A DNA stretch of 64,000 bases from an uncultured Kiritimatiellota bacterium. Lineage in GTDB: Bacteria > Verrucomicrobiota > Kiritimatiellia > RFP12 > UBA1067. The stretch lies in NCBI GenBank assembly GCA_934635045.1, contig CAKTZA010000004.1:1-64000 (forward strand), given 5' to 3'. The first letter of the stretch is position 1, and each line of letters starts with the position of its first letter. The position numbers and the translations under genes are program-made. Below the pieces are notes generated by a model. It was not told the DNA's origin and did no database searches. It saw only the letters and a program-made list of their open reading frames with translations. Of the stretch, positions 41,929 to 51,169 are shown piece by piece.

Positions 41929-43023
41929 CTACTCGACGTCCTCGATCGTCGCCTGCTCGGCCAGTTTCTGCGCGAGTTCAAGGTCGGAACTCTCTTCTAT
42001 CCGCCCGTTCTCGACCCGCCAGAACTCGAACGCCTTGTTGTCGTGCATCTTGACCTCCCACTGCCATTTTCCGTTCTTGTCATAGTGATGCACAATCTTC
42101 TCTCTCGCCACTTTATGTTCATCAATCACTTTATCAACTGTTCCGGTTAAATAAAATCTAAATTGCCGCCTATTCCCTGTCCCAAAATTTTCTGTAATTC
42201 CAATAATCTGAAGCGCACCATCGACCACGCAAATTTGCGCCCACTTCCCCGCCCGACTTCTTTCTGGAGCAAACTGAGAAACAAGTTTCTCCAAGAATGG
42301 AGACAGCTTCCCGTCTTTGGTCATCTTTCGAACCTCTTCCGCGCCAAAGCGTCCTGCTGTCGAATAGCAGACGGTGTTTGTCTCATTTTCAGCCAAAGGC
42401 GTTCGCATTTTCAATTGTTTAAGTTCCTGCCATGCCGCATCCCGCGTTTCCCGCGCGAGATTCAGGTTCCAGTCGGCCACCTCTCGGACATTCTGCCGCG
42501 CCTGAATGTCCGGTGGTGTCCATGGGTTCGGAAGGATCATTGGCATGGTTCGCTTGGTTAGCGATTGCGCCTCACAGTCATACACGTCGCCCCCGAACGA
42601 AACGACGTACCGCTCATGCTGCATCTTTCCGTCGCGCGAGATCCGTTCCGCATGCTCAAATGTCAAAACCTCATGTTCGGTCGGAAACGTCGGCGGCACG
42701 TCAAAGCCCGACTCCTTAAGCGGCAAGGCGCAGACTCTGAAGAATTGGCTGCGCCCCCGCCCGTTCGTCAGCATATACCTCTTCCCACGCTGAAGATACA
42801 CGCCCACCCCAATGGAGTGAACATAATCATAGCTGCCGTCGTCCCTCTGGATCGCCAACAGGGGCTTGTTCCACGACCGGAACGTCAAGTGGAATCCCTT
42901 GTCCTCCGACCATGACAAAGTCTCAGTCCAGATTGACAGCGTCCACTCAAAGCCACGCTTCCCCGCAGCTGAACAAACAAAAGCTGTCATTGTCATTAGT
43001 ATAAGAGCGAGTTCTCGCATCAT
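41929..43023 (-). CDS. Secreted hypothetical protein
   Basis: 364 residues beginning with a signal (RELALILMTMTAFVCSAAG). No family is recognised. The body is beta-rich in the first 120 residues (TLSIWTETLSWSEDKGFHLT), then has an amphipathic helical stretch around NLARETRDAAWQELKQLKMR and an acidic tail. The DNA is clearly AT-richer than the neighbouring glycosidase genes. GGAGGTG lies upstream of the ATG. It sits between a small hypothetical and the esterase in one operon. Confidence 0.6.
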   Translation of the reverse strand: MMRELALILMTMTAFVCSAAGKRGFEWTLSIWTETLSWSEDKGFHLTFRSWNKPLLAIQRDDGSYDYVHSIGVGVYLQRGKRYMLTNGRGRSQFFRVCALPLKESGFDVPPTFPTEHEVLTFEHAERISRDGKMQHERYVVSFGGDVYDCEAQSLTKRTMPMILPNPWTPPDIQARQNVREVADWNLNLARETRDAAWQELKQLKMRTPLAENETNTVCYSTAGRFGAEEVRKMTKDGKLSPFLEKLVSQFAPERSRAGKWAQICVVDGALQIIGITENFGTGNRRQFRFYLTGTVDKVIDEHKVAREKIVHHYDKNGKWQWEVKMHDNKAFEFWRVENGRIEESSDLELAQKLAEQATIEDVE

Positions 43024-43115
43024 TTTACACCTCCATTTAATTTTGGCCCAAATTTGTTCTTATGTTGACATCCCGGATTTGACCAGTCTGAATCTTCATC
43101 ACATATAGAAATGCT

Positions 43116-43613
43116 CTAATGAGAACCGCCCCTTGTTGATTGGCTATTGATTTGATTCACCCCAACGAAACACCCCTTATCATATTCCCCCTCTTGGTCT
43201 CGTACAACAAGAAACCCATTCTGCAACTTCCGTCCGTGTCCTATTGAGCGAAGATCCAAAATCCTCGTAACCCAAAAACCGCTCAGACCATTCGTTTCCA
43301 CGTTTTGGAATACAAGTTGACAGTCACGGCTCGTAACACGCATTTTCTGTGAAAGTGGCAAGCGAACGAGCTCTCCATATGCACCGATTTTTGAATGCTC
43401 GTCGCCGATTGTGTATTTGTAGCGAACACCACGCCATTTAAATCTAAATGACAAACCATCATCCATCACCTTAACATCATCAAAGTGCGCGTACAAATCA
43501 GCCATTGATAACAAATTTGTGACATCCGCAAGGGAGGTGGCAACCACCATAGCCGCGCCACTACAAAGTGTCAAAAAACATGTCAACGTAAAGCAAACAA
43601 AATAACAGCGCAT
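43116..43613 (-). CDS. Small secreted hypothetical protein
   Basis: 165 residues with a hydrophobic signal (RCYFVCFTLTCFLTLCSGAA). The mature part contains SFRFKWRGVRYKYTIGDEH and a beta-rich C-terminal half. No family is recognised. GGAG lies 7 nt before the ATG. It is AT-rich like its neighbours and may be a companion of the HELHH protein upstream. Confidence 0.55.
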   Translation of the reverse strand: MRCYFVCFTLTCFLTLCSGAAMVVATSLADVTNLLSMADLYAHFDDVKVMDDGLSFRFKWRGVRYKYTIGDEHSKIGAYGELVRLPLSQKMRVTSRDCQLVFQNVETNGLSGFWVTRILDLRSIGHGRKLQNGFLVVRDQEGEYDKGCFVGVNQINSQSTRGGSH

Positions 43614-43630
43614 AAATAAACTCCATTACT

Positions 43631-45148
43631 TTAAGGTCGTGGCCCAAACTGGCTCTTACTCTGGCATCCAGGATTAGCCCAGTCTTTATCTGGATATACA
43701 CTAATTGTCAGAGACAATTCTTGCTTTCTGCATCTTATCTCATTATCTCCATACAGAGAATACCCACCTCCCATGCGATATGTGTCAGGATCATTGGGAT
43801 GCGTACTAATTCCATCCTGTGTCGGTTCGGCAGACGATGGGATTCCATCTTCATCCGGATCTTCTGCCTGTCCATGAAACTTGTTATACAGTTCCAAATG
43901 ATGCAATTCATGCTGAACAGTCTCGGCAACACATTGAATTCCTTTCCCAGACCCAGTCACTGTAATAGCGCCATACCCATCTCTTCCCGCCTCATAATTT
44001 TCTGGCCCAGTATTCGTGGTGGGCGCGTCAGGCCCCAACCGAAGAATCGTATCCTTTCCAGGAATCACGTACCCATAACTCGCATCATCCGCATAAATAC
44101 ACTTCAGAGGAATACCACAGACATCCCCCTGCTTCCAGTAGTAGAACCAGTTCGGACTGTCGGCCTGCCCAATCGGATGATTCTTCGCCTCCTTCGGGAA
44201 GAACACTTCATAACTCTTCTCATCACAAAGGATTCCTCCAAACGTAATTGATGCCGTTTTTCTTCCAAAATCCGAATTGTTCTTTGGCAACCCCGTGAAT
44301 GTCACGATGGCGATCAGAGTACCGTCGCTTGCCTTTGCACATCCAGCTGGATTTGCATCACGCCACGACATAACAGAGTCGCCAATGGCTTCGACTCCAA
44401 ATACGCAGGCATTTGCAATCCCCCGTGCCGCGCTCGCAGGTGTCACTCGTGCTTTCAGATTCATGGTCAATACACCGGGCATTGCCGTTGAATAAGTGAA
44501 TTCGTTTTGCCCGTCTCCCGAATCCGAAGGTGCTCCTACAGGATCCCCACTGGGTGTCACCAGTTCGACTTTCGTCACTCTTACGACGCATATATCCGAA
44601 CATTGCGATACAAGTTCAGATGTAGCCGTCACCACATATACGCCAGGTGAAAGATTTTGCGGATTGAAAGTGACCGACCGCCCCGTCCCGTTAATTCCCG
44701 CCGGACGACTCGTCCAATACGTCTTTCCCCCAGGGTTGCTGTCGCTTGTCAAACGCAACGTACACTGGGAGGCTTTCCAGCAGACGTTCGTCTCATCGGG
44801 CTTAATAGCCAGTTTCAGCACACGGATTACGCCCGAATACGAGTCTTCCGAGCCAGATTCGTCACTGACACAATAAGAGCAAGATCCGCCAGGGGCAACT
44901 TCGGCGAATCCTGTGTCTGGCATATCCAGACGAAAGGGGTCAAGTGCCACGACTCGCACATGCAAGGAACCCGTAGTTTCGCTCGGACACAACACGTAGA
45001 AGCCACTGTTTACAGCATACACGCCCAATGCTTCGTCACAAATGACCGAGACATAGGCATTCTGCGCATATGCCGCAACTGCATTGCAAACGAAGCCAAA
45101 TAAACCGGCTCCAACAAGCAACAGATAAACGAATATAACGAGGCACAC
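43631..45148 (-). CDS. Secreted protein with HELHH metallopeptidase-like motif; start probably frameshifted
   Basis: 505 residues as read from the GTG at 45148. A hydrophobic signal (LVIFVYLLLVGAGLFGFVCN) is followed by Ig/bacterial-surface-like beta domains (about 40-320) and a C-terminal domain with VQHELHHLELYNKFHG (zinc-protease-like HExxH) and a calcium-repeat-like DPDEDGIPSSAEPTQDG. A promoter and leaderless ATG at 45173 open MKTKTMYC, a good basic n-region, but in the adjacent frame. Removing one base near TGTAGTG would join it to the hydrophobic stretch, so a 1-nt frameshift (real or error) is likely. The catalytic role is only suggested, because HExxH also occurs by chance. Confidence 0.6.
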   Translation of the reverse strand: MCLVIFVYLLLVGAGLFGFVCNAVAAYAQNAYVSVICDEALGVYAVNSGFYVLCPSETTGSLHVRVVALDPFRLDMPDTGFAEVAPGGSCSYCVSDESGSEDSYSGVIRVLKLAIKPDETNVCWKASQCTLRLTSDSNPGGKTYWTSRPAGINGTGRSVTFNPQNLSPGVYVVTATSELVSQCSDICVVRVTKVELVTPSGDPVGAPSDSGDGQNEFTYSTAMPGVLTMNLKARVTPASAARGIANACVFGVEAIGDSVMSWRDANPAGCAKASDGTLIAIVTFTGLPKNNSDFGRKTASITFGGILCDEKSYEVFFPKEAKNHPIGQADSPNWFYYWKQGDVCGIPLKCIYADDASYGYVIPGKDTILRLGPDAPTTNTGPENYEAGRDGYGAITVTGSGKGIQCVAETVQHELHHLELYNKFHGQAEDPDEDGIPSSAEPTQDGISTHPNDPDTYRMGGGYSLYGDNEIRCRKQELSLTISVYPDKDWANPGCQSKSQFGPRP

Positions 45149-45179
45149 TACAATACATGGTTTTCGTTTTCATGTGCAC

Positions 45180-45188
45180 ATTATACCA
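45180..45188 (-). promoter_or_regulatory. Extended -10 promoter of the HELHH-protein operon
   Basis: TGGTATAAT on the minus strand, with ATG 6 nt downstream at 45173. That start is in the frame next to the annotated one, the evidence for a frameshift. Confidence 0.7.
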
Positions 45189-45258
45189 AAAGACAGCCGT
45201 CCACTCAAATCGGGCAAGGAGGCGAAAGCGCAAAGTGAAGCTTCAGCCGCGTGAAACT

Positions 45259-46290
45259 TTAGCCTTTGTGGCTCCACCCGTCGAGAACAAGTCCCTGATA
45301 GGGGCAGTTCCGCGCGCGCGAGGCGAATGCCGCGCAATCGACCGCGCGCGGCGCACCGACGACAACGCACGTCGTGCGGCCCGCAAACGAGTCGACAAGG
45401 GTAGGCGGCAGAATCGCGCGCGGAAGCTTCCACCAGGCCTCGGCCCACCTTTCGACGGACATCCCCTCCTCCTCAACCATCACCTGATAGGTGATCGGAA
45501 GCGCCGTCTCAAGGCCAATAATGCCGTTCGCGGCGTTCGCGTAGCCGCAATTCTTCCGCGCGGCCGGATGCGGCGCATGATCCGTCGCGAACATCAGCAC
45601 GCCGTCCTTCACGCCGCGCCGCACTTCCGCACGGTCTTCGCGCGTCGCGAGCGGCGGGGCCATCTTGAAGTTTCCGTCATCGCCGACAATGTCATCCCGA
45701 CAGAGCAGGATGTGGTGCGGCGTCGCCTCGGCCGTCACGGACAGCCCCTCGCGCCGCGCGGCGCGGACGAGCGCGACGCCTTCGGCGGTCGAGATGTGCT
45801 GGACGTGGAGGCGGCACCCCGTCTCGCGGCAGAGCGAGAGGTCGCGGCGGATGCAGTCCGCCTCCGAAAGCCCCGGCGCGAGCGCGTGCTGCGAGACGAC
45901 GAGGCCGAGGGCCGCCGCGCGGCGCATCGCCTCTTCCATCACCTTCGTCTCGACGACGTAGCTGCCGTCGTCCGTGAAGAACGCCGCGCCGCCTTGCGCC
46001 AGCGCCTCCAGATCGGCGACTTCGTGTCCGAGACGCCCTTTCGTCAGGCAGGCGGACGTCAACAGCACGGGGTGGTCGCCCGGCAACGCGGCCGCCTTCT
46101 TTCGCTGATAGTCCATCACGGCGACCGCGTCGCAGGCCGGCGTCGTGTTCGGCATCGTGACGACGGCGGCGAAGCCCCCGCGCTGTGCGGCGGCGAGGCC
46201 CGTGGCCGTCGTCTCCGCCGTCGGCACGCCCGGATCGCGGAAGTGGACGTGCACATCGACGAAGCCGGGGAATTCAAGTTCTTTTTCCAT
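45259..46290 (-). CDS. pyrC: Dihydroorotase (PyrC)
   Basis: 343 residues. The metal-binding VDVHVHFRDPG is at residue 11, with VTMPNTTPACD, a Lys/His region (VSQHALAPGLSEAD, VQHISTAEGV, TAEATPHHILL) and FATDHAPHPAARK (catalytic Asp). It closes dihydroorotate from carbamoyl aspartate in pyrimidine synthesis. It is shorter than class I enzymes, which run to about 420 residues, but ends cleanly. A longer upstream frame exists. I chose the ATG at 46290 because it lies 7 nt after TATAAT and starts right before the conserved metal motif. Confidence 0.85.
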   Translation of the reverse strand: MEKELEFPGFVDVHVHFRDPGVPTAETTATGLAAAQRGGFAAVVTMPNTTPACDAVAVMDYQRKKAAALPGDHPVLLTSACLTKGRLGHEVADLEALAQGGAAFFTDDGSYVVETKVMEEAMRRAAALGLVVSQHALAPGLSEADCIRRDLSLCRETGCRLHVQHISTAEGVALVRAARREGLSVTAEATPHHILLCRDDIVGDDGNFKMAPPLATREDRAEVRRGVKDGVLMFATDHAPHPAARKNCGYANAANGIIGLETALPITYQVMVEEEGMSVERWAEAWWKLPRAILPPTLVDSFAGRTTCVVVGAPRAVDCAAFASRARNCPYQGLVLDGWSHKG

Positions 46291-46297
46291 GCCGCAG

Positions 46298-46306
46298 ATT
46301 ATACCA
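46298..46306 (-). promoter_or_regulatory. Extended -10 promoter of pyrC
   Basis: TGGTATAAT, 7 nt before the pyrC ATG; a leaderless transcript is predicted. Confidence 0.7.
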
Positions 46307-46409
46307 CACATTGCCTCCCAGCGGTGCCGAGGGACGCTCCGCCGCCAGGGCTTCAGCATGAAAAGACGATCCCTTCTCTGTAAGTCGTCCGCATCCTTGG
46401 TTCGTCGGC

Positions 46410-46463
46410 CCGACAGCTCGCGCGACTGTCGGCTCCTCCGGGCCAATGGCGGCTTACGCCGCC
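46410..46463. other. Two strong hairpins in the pyrC-GH78 gap
   Basis: CCGACAG (46410) pairs with CTGTCGG (46426) over a 9-nt loop, and GGCGGC (46448) pairs with GCCGCC (46458) over TTAC. They lie in the 273-bp non-coding gap 46291-46563, upstream of pyrC and downstream of GH78. They could terminate GH78 transcription or belong to a structured RNA; no T run follows. I see nothing else in the gap. Confidence 0.5.
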
Positions 46464-46563
46464 GCTTCGCGAGGATCTGTGGTAATCAAATTGAGAATGG
46501 TAAGGCTGGCAACCCAAAAGAACGTTGCGTGAGGAGCGGGCGGGTCGGCCGAGCGCCGAACCG

Positions 46564-49059
46564 TCACAGCGCATTCGTTCCCGCCTTGAGCGGCGTCTCG
46601 ACGCCCTTCCAGACGAAGACGCCCGTAAGGCCCGGCGGGAGCGTGACCGTGCCGGCGGCGGCGCCGTCCGCAAACGTCAAGTCCACGGAGATGTCGCCTT
46701 TCGGGGAGGGCATCGTCGCGCGGATGAACGTCAGGGGGCCCGGCTGCGGCGCGATGCGCACGCGCGCGAAGCCGTCCGCGTCCGGCCGGATGCCCGCGAG
46801 GCCCGTCTGCAGATGGTAGAGCGGATGCGCGCCCCAGGCGTGGCAGTCGCTGCGGCCGCGCCGACCCGGCGCCTCCGGCGGCGTCTTAAGGCCGTCCCGC
46901 ACGAAGCCACGCCAGAGGTCGAGCCTCTTGAGGAAGAGATCCGGCCGGCCGAACGTGAAGTACGTCTCGAAGAGGTAATGCGAGAAGTAGACCGTCGCCG
47001 GCGCAAGCCCCTTCTCCCGGACGAGCCCGTCGAACGCGCGCGCCGCGCGATCGGCGGGCAGGACGTCCGCGAGCAGCGCGAGGCATTGCGCATGCTCCGA
47101 GAAGCAGTCCTTCGCGCGCGTGTCGGCGACGAGGCCGCGCGCGTCATCCCAGAACGCCGCAACGACCGCCCACGCGACGGCCTCCGCCTTCGCCTGCCAG
47201 TAGACCCCCATCGCATCATCGCCGCACGCGCGTTCGGCGCACGCCGCCTGGCGAAGCGCGTAGACGTAGAGGAGGTTGTTGACCACCGAACAGCCGCGCC
47301 GTCCGTCCGGCGCCAGGCCGAGCCAGCCCCACGGCTCGCTCCAGTCCACGAAGCTCCAGCCCGGCAGGTCTTCGAGAAGGCCGTCCGCATTGCGGTACGT
47401 GTCGATCTGCGAAAGCGTCTGGCGGAGGCCCGGAATGCGCTGACGGAGGAAGGCGTTGCCCCCGTGCCAGCGCGCGTAGTCGCCCAGCATCAGCACCCAG
47501 CACAGCGAGAACGTCGTCGAGTCCTGTTCGTGAATGGAGGGAAAGTTCATGCGGATCATCCCGTTGCTGCGGCGCGATGCGTCGAAGATGCCGATGCCGT
47601 AGCGCAGAAGCCGGTCGTCGCCCGAAAGCGTGTTGAGGACCAGCATCTCCACGCGCGTGTCGCCGGGGTACATCTGCTGCTCGAAGTAGGGGCAGTCCAT
47701 GAACATCTCATGAAGGCAGTTTTGGAGGCCGCGCACGGCAATCCGTCCGATGTCACTGAGCGAGGCGTCGTCGCAAACGAACGACGACCGCACCGCGAGC
47801 GGATAACGCGACTCGACGAGCCCAAGCCGCGTGAGCGCGAGGGGCGCGTCAGCCGTCCGAACCGCGATCTCGATCCAGCGGCCGCACTTCCACCACGGCG
47901 TCGTGAACGAGGCGGACGCGCGGCCGTCCGGCAGGAACGTGTCGTGCATCGCGCGCAGCATGCGCTTGCCGAGGAAGGCGTCACGGTTGCCCTTGTGGAG
48001 GTAGAGTTCGCCTGTCCGCCCCGTCTCGGCGAACGGCGCATAGAGCGCCTCGGCCCAGCGCCAGCGGATCTGCGCGCCCGCGCCGCCGGACGTGCCGAGG
48101 TCGGGGAACGCGCAGTAGTAGTCGCCGAGATCCCAGAGGAAGCGGACGGACGTGCGGGCGGGAATCTCGACCCGCGCGCCGGACTTGAGGAGCCGGTCAA
48201 ACCGCGCCGTCCACGCGCAGGATGCGTCCGCCGCCGCATAGACGGCGTTCGTTTCGTCGAAGAGCGGCTGCGCGGCCCGCACCGTGCCCGGCGCGCAGGG
48301 CCGCTCCAGCTCGTCCGGGCGTTCCGTCGGGAAGAGCGCCCAGCCCCGGCAGACGTTGCCGTAGTCGCTCGCCCGGACGGGGCCGCGCACGACGGAAGTC
48401 GGCTGCCACGCAAGATCCTTCCAGTCGAGGAAGCCGGTGCCGCGCACGACGTTCTCGCAGCCCGTCATCGTGTCCGGGTCGGTCACGCCGCCATACGTCT
48501 GGCACGGCACGAGCGCCGCCCGCCACGCCGCCCGGCCCGTCGTCAGCCGCGCGTCATAGGCACCCTCGGCCTTGAGGACGAAGCCGCCGTGTCCGCTCGT
48601 CAGGATCGACGGCGGGCCGTTCTTGCCGAGGTGGAAGACGACGGCCTCCAGCACGTGTTCGCCCGCCGTCAAGTCGCGAACCTCGTAGGTCTGGTAGTAC
48701 CAGCGTTCGAGGAAGCCCTTGTGCGGCCCGCGCGAGAGGATGCGCCCGTCGAGGAGCAGGACGTAGCGCGGGTCGGCCGAGACGTCGAAGACGAGCGGCG
48801 CGCCGTCGGACGTGAAATCGCAGCGGAAGCGGACGATCGGAAAGGCGTTCCCGCCCTTGAAGTCGGCCCCTGCCGTCCAGATCCAGGCAGCCTCGTCGAT
48901 TGCCTGGAGCGGACGCAGGTTCACGTCGCCGCGCGTGAAGCGCTCCTCCCGAAAGACCTGCCGAACCTCAAACGCCTCGACGGACAGCGCGGCGGCGAAC
49001 GCCCACACCGCGAGAAAAGACCGCACGACCACCCCTCGTCCTCTGTTCTTCATTTGCAT
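46564..49059 (-). CDS. GH78-type alpha-L-rhamnosidase
   Basis: 831 residues with a signal (VVVRSFLAVWAFAAALSVEA). N-terminal beta-sandwich domains (AIDEAAWIWTAGADFKGGNA) precede the (alpha/alpha)6 catalytic domain: FMDCPYFEQQMYPGDTRVEM at about 453 is the GH78 DCPxxEQQxYxGD signature with the catalytic acid region, followed by SIHEQDSTTFSL and FVDWSEPWGW. It ends in the usual C-terminal beta domain. Releases L-rhamnose outside the cytoplasm. An AGGAG site lies 9 nt before the ATG. Last gene of a run that begins with the R-M pair. Confidence 0.82.
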   Translation of the reverse strand: MQMKNRGRGVVVRSFLAVWAFAAALSVEAFEVRQVFREERFTRGDVNLRPLQAIDEAAWIWTAGADFKGGNAFPIVRFRCDFTSDGAPLVFDVSADPRYVLLLDGRILSRGPHKGFLERWYYQTYEVRDLTAGEHVLEAVVFHLGKNGPPSILTSGHGGFVLKAEGAYDARLTTGRAAWRAALVPCQTYGGVTDPDTMTGCENVVRGTGFLDWKDLAWQPTSVVRGPVRASDYGNVCRGWALFPTERPDELERPCAPGTVRAAQPLFDETNAVYAAADASCAWTARFDRLLKSGARVEIPARTSVRFLWDLGDYYCAFPDLGTSGGAGAQIRWRWAEALYAPFAETGRTGELYLHKGNRDAFLGKRMLRAMHDTFLPDGRASASFTTPWWKCGRWIEIAVRTADAPLALTRLGLVESRYPLAVRSSFVCDDASLSDIGRIAVRGLQNCLHEMFMDCPYFEQQMYPGDTRVEMLVLNTLSGDDRLLRYGIGIFDASRRSNGMIRMNFPSIHEQDSTTFSLCWVLMLGDYARWHGGNAFLRQRIPGLRQTLSQIDTYRNADGLLEDLPGWSFVDWSEPWGWLGLAPDGRRGCSVVNNLLYVYALRQAACAERACGDDAMGVYWQAKAEAVAWAVVAAFWDDARGLVADTRAKDCFSEHAQCLALLADVLPADRAARAFDGLVREKGLAPATVYFSHYLFETYFTFGRPDLFLKRLDLWRGFVRDGLKTPPEAPGRRGRSDCHAWGAHPLYHLQTGLAGIRPDADGFARVRIAPQPGPLTFIRATMPSPKGDISVDLTFADGAAAGTVTLPPGLTGVFVWKGVETPLKAGTNAL

Positions 49060-49078
49060 CAGGCTTGACTCCTCGCGT

Positions 49079-51106
49079 TCACTTGACCTCGTTGCGGACG
49101 AGGCGCCCGCCCTTCACTTCGCGGTCGATCCAGCGGCCCTGGCCGTCGGGGAGGCGGAAGGCGTAGTCCGTCCACGTCTTCGGCACCGTGCCGCGCACGA
49201 GCATCTCGTTCACCGCAAAGACGCAGTTGCCGCTCGCCGTCGTGAACCACGGGTGGATGCGCAGCCCCGGCTCGTTGATCTCCCACGTCTCGCCGAACGG
49301 GCCCATCGCCCCCGCCGCCTCCTGAAGCCAGCGCACCGGCTCCGTGCGGTCGCCGAGCGCCGTCATCGAGGCGGACATCTTCGCCGCGTACCACGGACAG
49401 ACGCTCTTGCCCATCGGGTACATGTTCCCCGCCGCCTTGCCCGCGTTGATGAAGTGCCACGCCGCGTTCGTCTGGCGCGCCTCGCCCTGCGGGAAAATCG
49501 GGAACGGATAGAGCCCGCCGAGCGTCCCGACCGACTCCTCCGTGCAGTTCTCGTAGGCGACGTAGCGCGTTCCCGTCGGGTCGGTCGGCAACCCCTTCAC
49601 GAGGCGATCCGCCGTCGCGCGGAAGTCCGCCGCCTCGTCCCGGTCGACGCCGAGGACATCCGCCGCGTCCGCCGCGACGCGCAGGGCGTAAATCGCCGAG
49701 CAGGTCGAGAGGAACGCTTTGTCCTTCGACGGGCCGAGGCGTTCGAGATCGGTGCAGCGTCCGATCCACGCAACGCCGTCCGGCCCTTCGAGAATCCAGT
49801 TGTTGCGGTAGAAACGCGCACATTCGAGAACGATCGGATAGCCGACCTTTTCGAGATAGTCCCGGTCGCCCGAATAGGCGTACTGCGTCCACGCGCTGCG
49901 GGCGATGGAGCCCATCGCGAAGATGTGATCCATCCAGAAGCCGATGCCGGCCGTCTCGACGTCGCCCTCCTCCAGCGACATCCAGAGCCACCGCGCACCG
50001 TACTTGCCGCGCTGCGTGTAGTGGCTCTGCCGCGTGAGCGCACGGTGCATGACGGCGTAACGCCAGTCGGGGCAGCGCCGCGCGACCGAGAAGTGTCCGG
50101 ACGAGACGAGGCCGTCGTGGATGTACATCTCGTCAAAGCCGAAGTACTTGCCCTGCCAATGGAACGGGAAGATGCCGACCGGGAAGCCCCAGCGCGTCGC
50201 GTTGCACCGCAAATGATACTGCTGCACGTCGTACATGCGCTGGAGTTTCGCGTCCGGGAGGCGCACGAAGCTCTCGGCCCAGTAGTCGGACCAGAGCTTC
50301 GCATGGACGGCGAAAAGGCCGTCCCAATCGGTCTGCGGAATCGCCGTCGGCGTCTTCTCGAACGTGTCGGAGTAGGTGACGAACCAGGCGTAGGACGTCT
50401 TCGCGCCCGGCGCGAGCGTGACGTCGCGGCGGATAAGCCCGCCGTCACAGGCCGTCACGGCGATGTCGAAGCCAATCACGTTCTGTCCGTAGGTGAGGCC
50501 GTGGAAGACGCGGCGGACGTCGGTGTTCGGCTCGTCCCAGATGCCGCGCATGCGGACATAGGGCGAGGTCTCGAAGTAGCGATCCTGCTTCGTCCACGCG
50601 CCGACAAGGCGGCCGTGCGGATCGATCGTGTAGTCGAGGTCGAGCGTCAGGTTGAGCGGCTTGTCGCCCGTGTTCGTGACCGTCCGACGGATCGCGACGA
50701 CGTTGCGGTCAAGCGCGCAGAAGATCTCGGTCGTCGCCTCCAGCCCCTCGTCGAACGCGCCCACGCACGTGACGAGCGCCTTGCGGATGTCGAGCGTCTG
50801 CGACCACGCCGCCGGGAGTCCGACCAAGTTGCCGTCAATCGCCAGCGTCGGGTTGAAGCGACCGAACGCGAAGAGCTCCGCATCACGCGCGGGGCCACGC
50901 CGTCCCTGCCAGTAGACGGTCGTGAGCATCTTGTTGTATTCGGCGCCGCTTTGCCCGCCCGTCCATTCGACGAGCATGTTGAGGTCGCCGTTCGAGATCA
51001 GCGGCGGCGAGTAGCCTTCAGGCGGCGTCGGCCCCGTTCCGCAGAGCCGTCCGGCCAGCGGATCGGACACAAGCGCAATCGCGCAGAGAAGCATGGATGT
51101 TGTCAT
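49079..51106 (-). CDS. (alpha/alpha)6-barrel glycoside hydrolase (GH95/GH65-like)
   Basis: 675 residues with a short signal (TTSMLLCAIALVSDPLAG). The N-terminal beta-super-sandwich (LISNGDLNMLVEWTGGQ, TVTNTGDKPLNLTLDLDYTI) leads into a six-hairpin domain with QYHLRCNATRWGFPVGIFPF, FGFDEMYIHDGLVSSGHF and ETWEINEPGLRIHPWFTTAS. This layout is seen in GH95, GH65 and related inverting families. I cannot choose the family from motifs alone, so the substrate (fucose, galactose or glucose linkages) is open. AGGGAA precedes the start. It lies 19 bp upstream of the GH78 gene. Confidence 0.65.
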   Translation of the reverse strand: MTTSMLLCAIALVSDPLAGRLCGTGPTPPEGYSPPLISNGDLNMLVEWTGGQSGAEYNKMLTTVYWQGRRGPARDAELFAFGRFNPTLAIDGNLVGLPAAWSQTLDIRKALVTCVGAFDEGLEATTEIFCALDRNVVAIRRTVTNTGDKPLNLTLDLDYTIDPHGRLVGAWTKQDRYFETSPYVRMRGIWDEPNTDVRRVFHGLTYGQNVIGFDIAVTACDGGLIRRDVTLAPGAKTSYAWFVTYSDTFEKTPTAIPQTDWDGLFAVHAKLWSDYWAESFVRLPDAKLQRMYDVQQYHLRCNATRWGFPVGIFPFHWQGKYFGFDEMYIHDGLVSSGHFSVARRCPDWRYAVMHRALTRQSHYTQRGKYGARWLWMSLEEGDVETAGIGFWMDHIFAMGSIARSAWTQYAYSGDRDYLEKVGYPIVLECARFYRNNWILEGPDGVAWIGRCTDLERLGPSKDKAFLSTCSAIYALRVAADAADVLGVDRDEAADFRATADRLVKGLPTDPTGTRYVAYENCTEESVGTLGGLYPFPIFPQGEARQTNAAWHFINAGKAAGNMYPMGKSVCPWYAAKMSASMTALGDRTEPVRWLQEAAGAMGPFGETWEINEPGLRIHPWFTTASGNCVFAVNEMLVRGTVPKTWTDYAFRLPDGQGRWIDREVKGGRLVRNEVK

Positions 51107-51169
51107 GGTTGTTTGTTCCCTAGTGTCGTTCGTTGTTGGTTAATAGTCATGGCAATGACGTGCGAACAG

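Noticed and set aside
45259..46446. N-terminally extended dihydroorotase
   Set aside because: The extension crosses the pyrC promoter and adds low-complexity Arg-rich sequence; the leaderless ATG at 46290 precedes the conserved metal motif.
46300..46560. tRNA or known riboswitch in the pyrC-GH78 gap
   Set aside because: The hairpins do not form a cloverleaf, no CCA/T-loop consensus is seen, and no riboswitch core is recognised.
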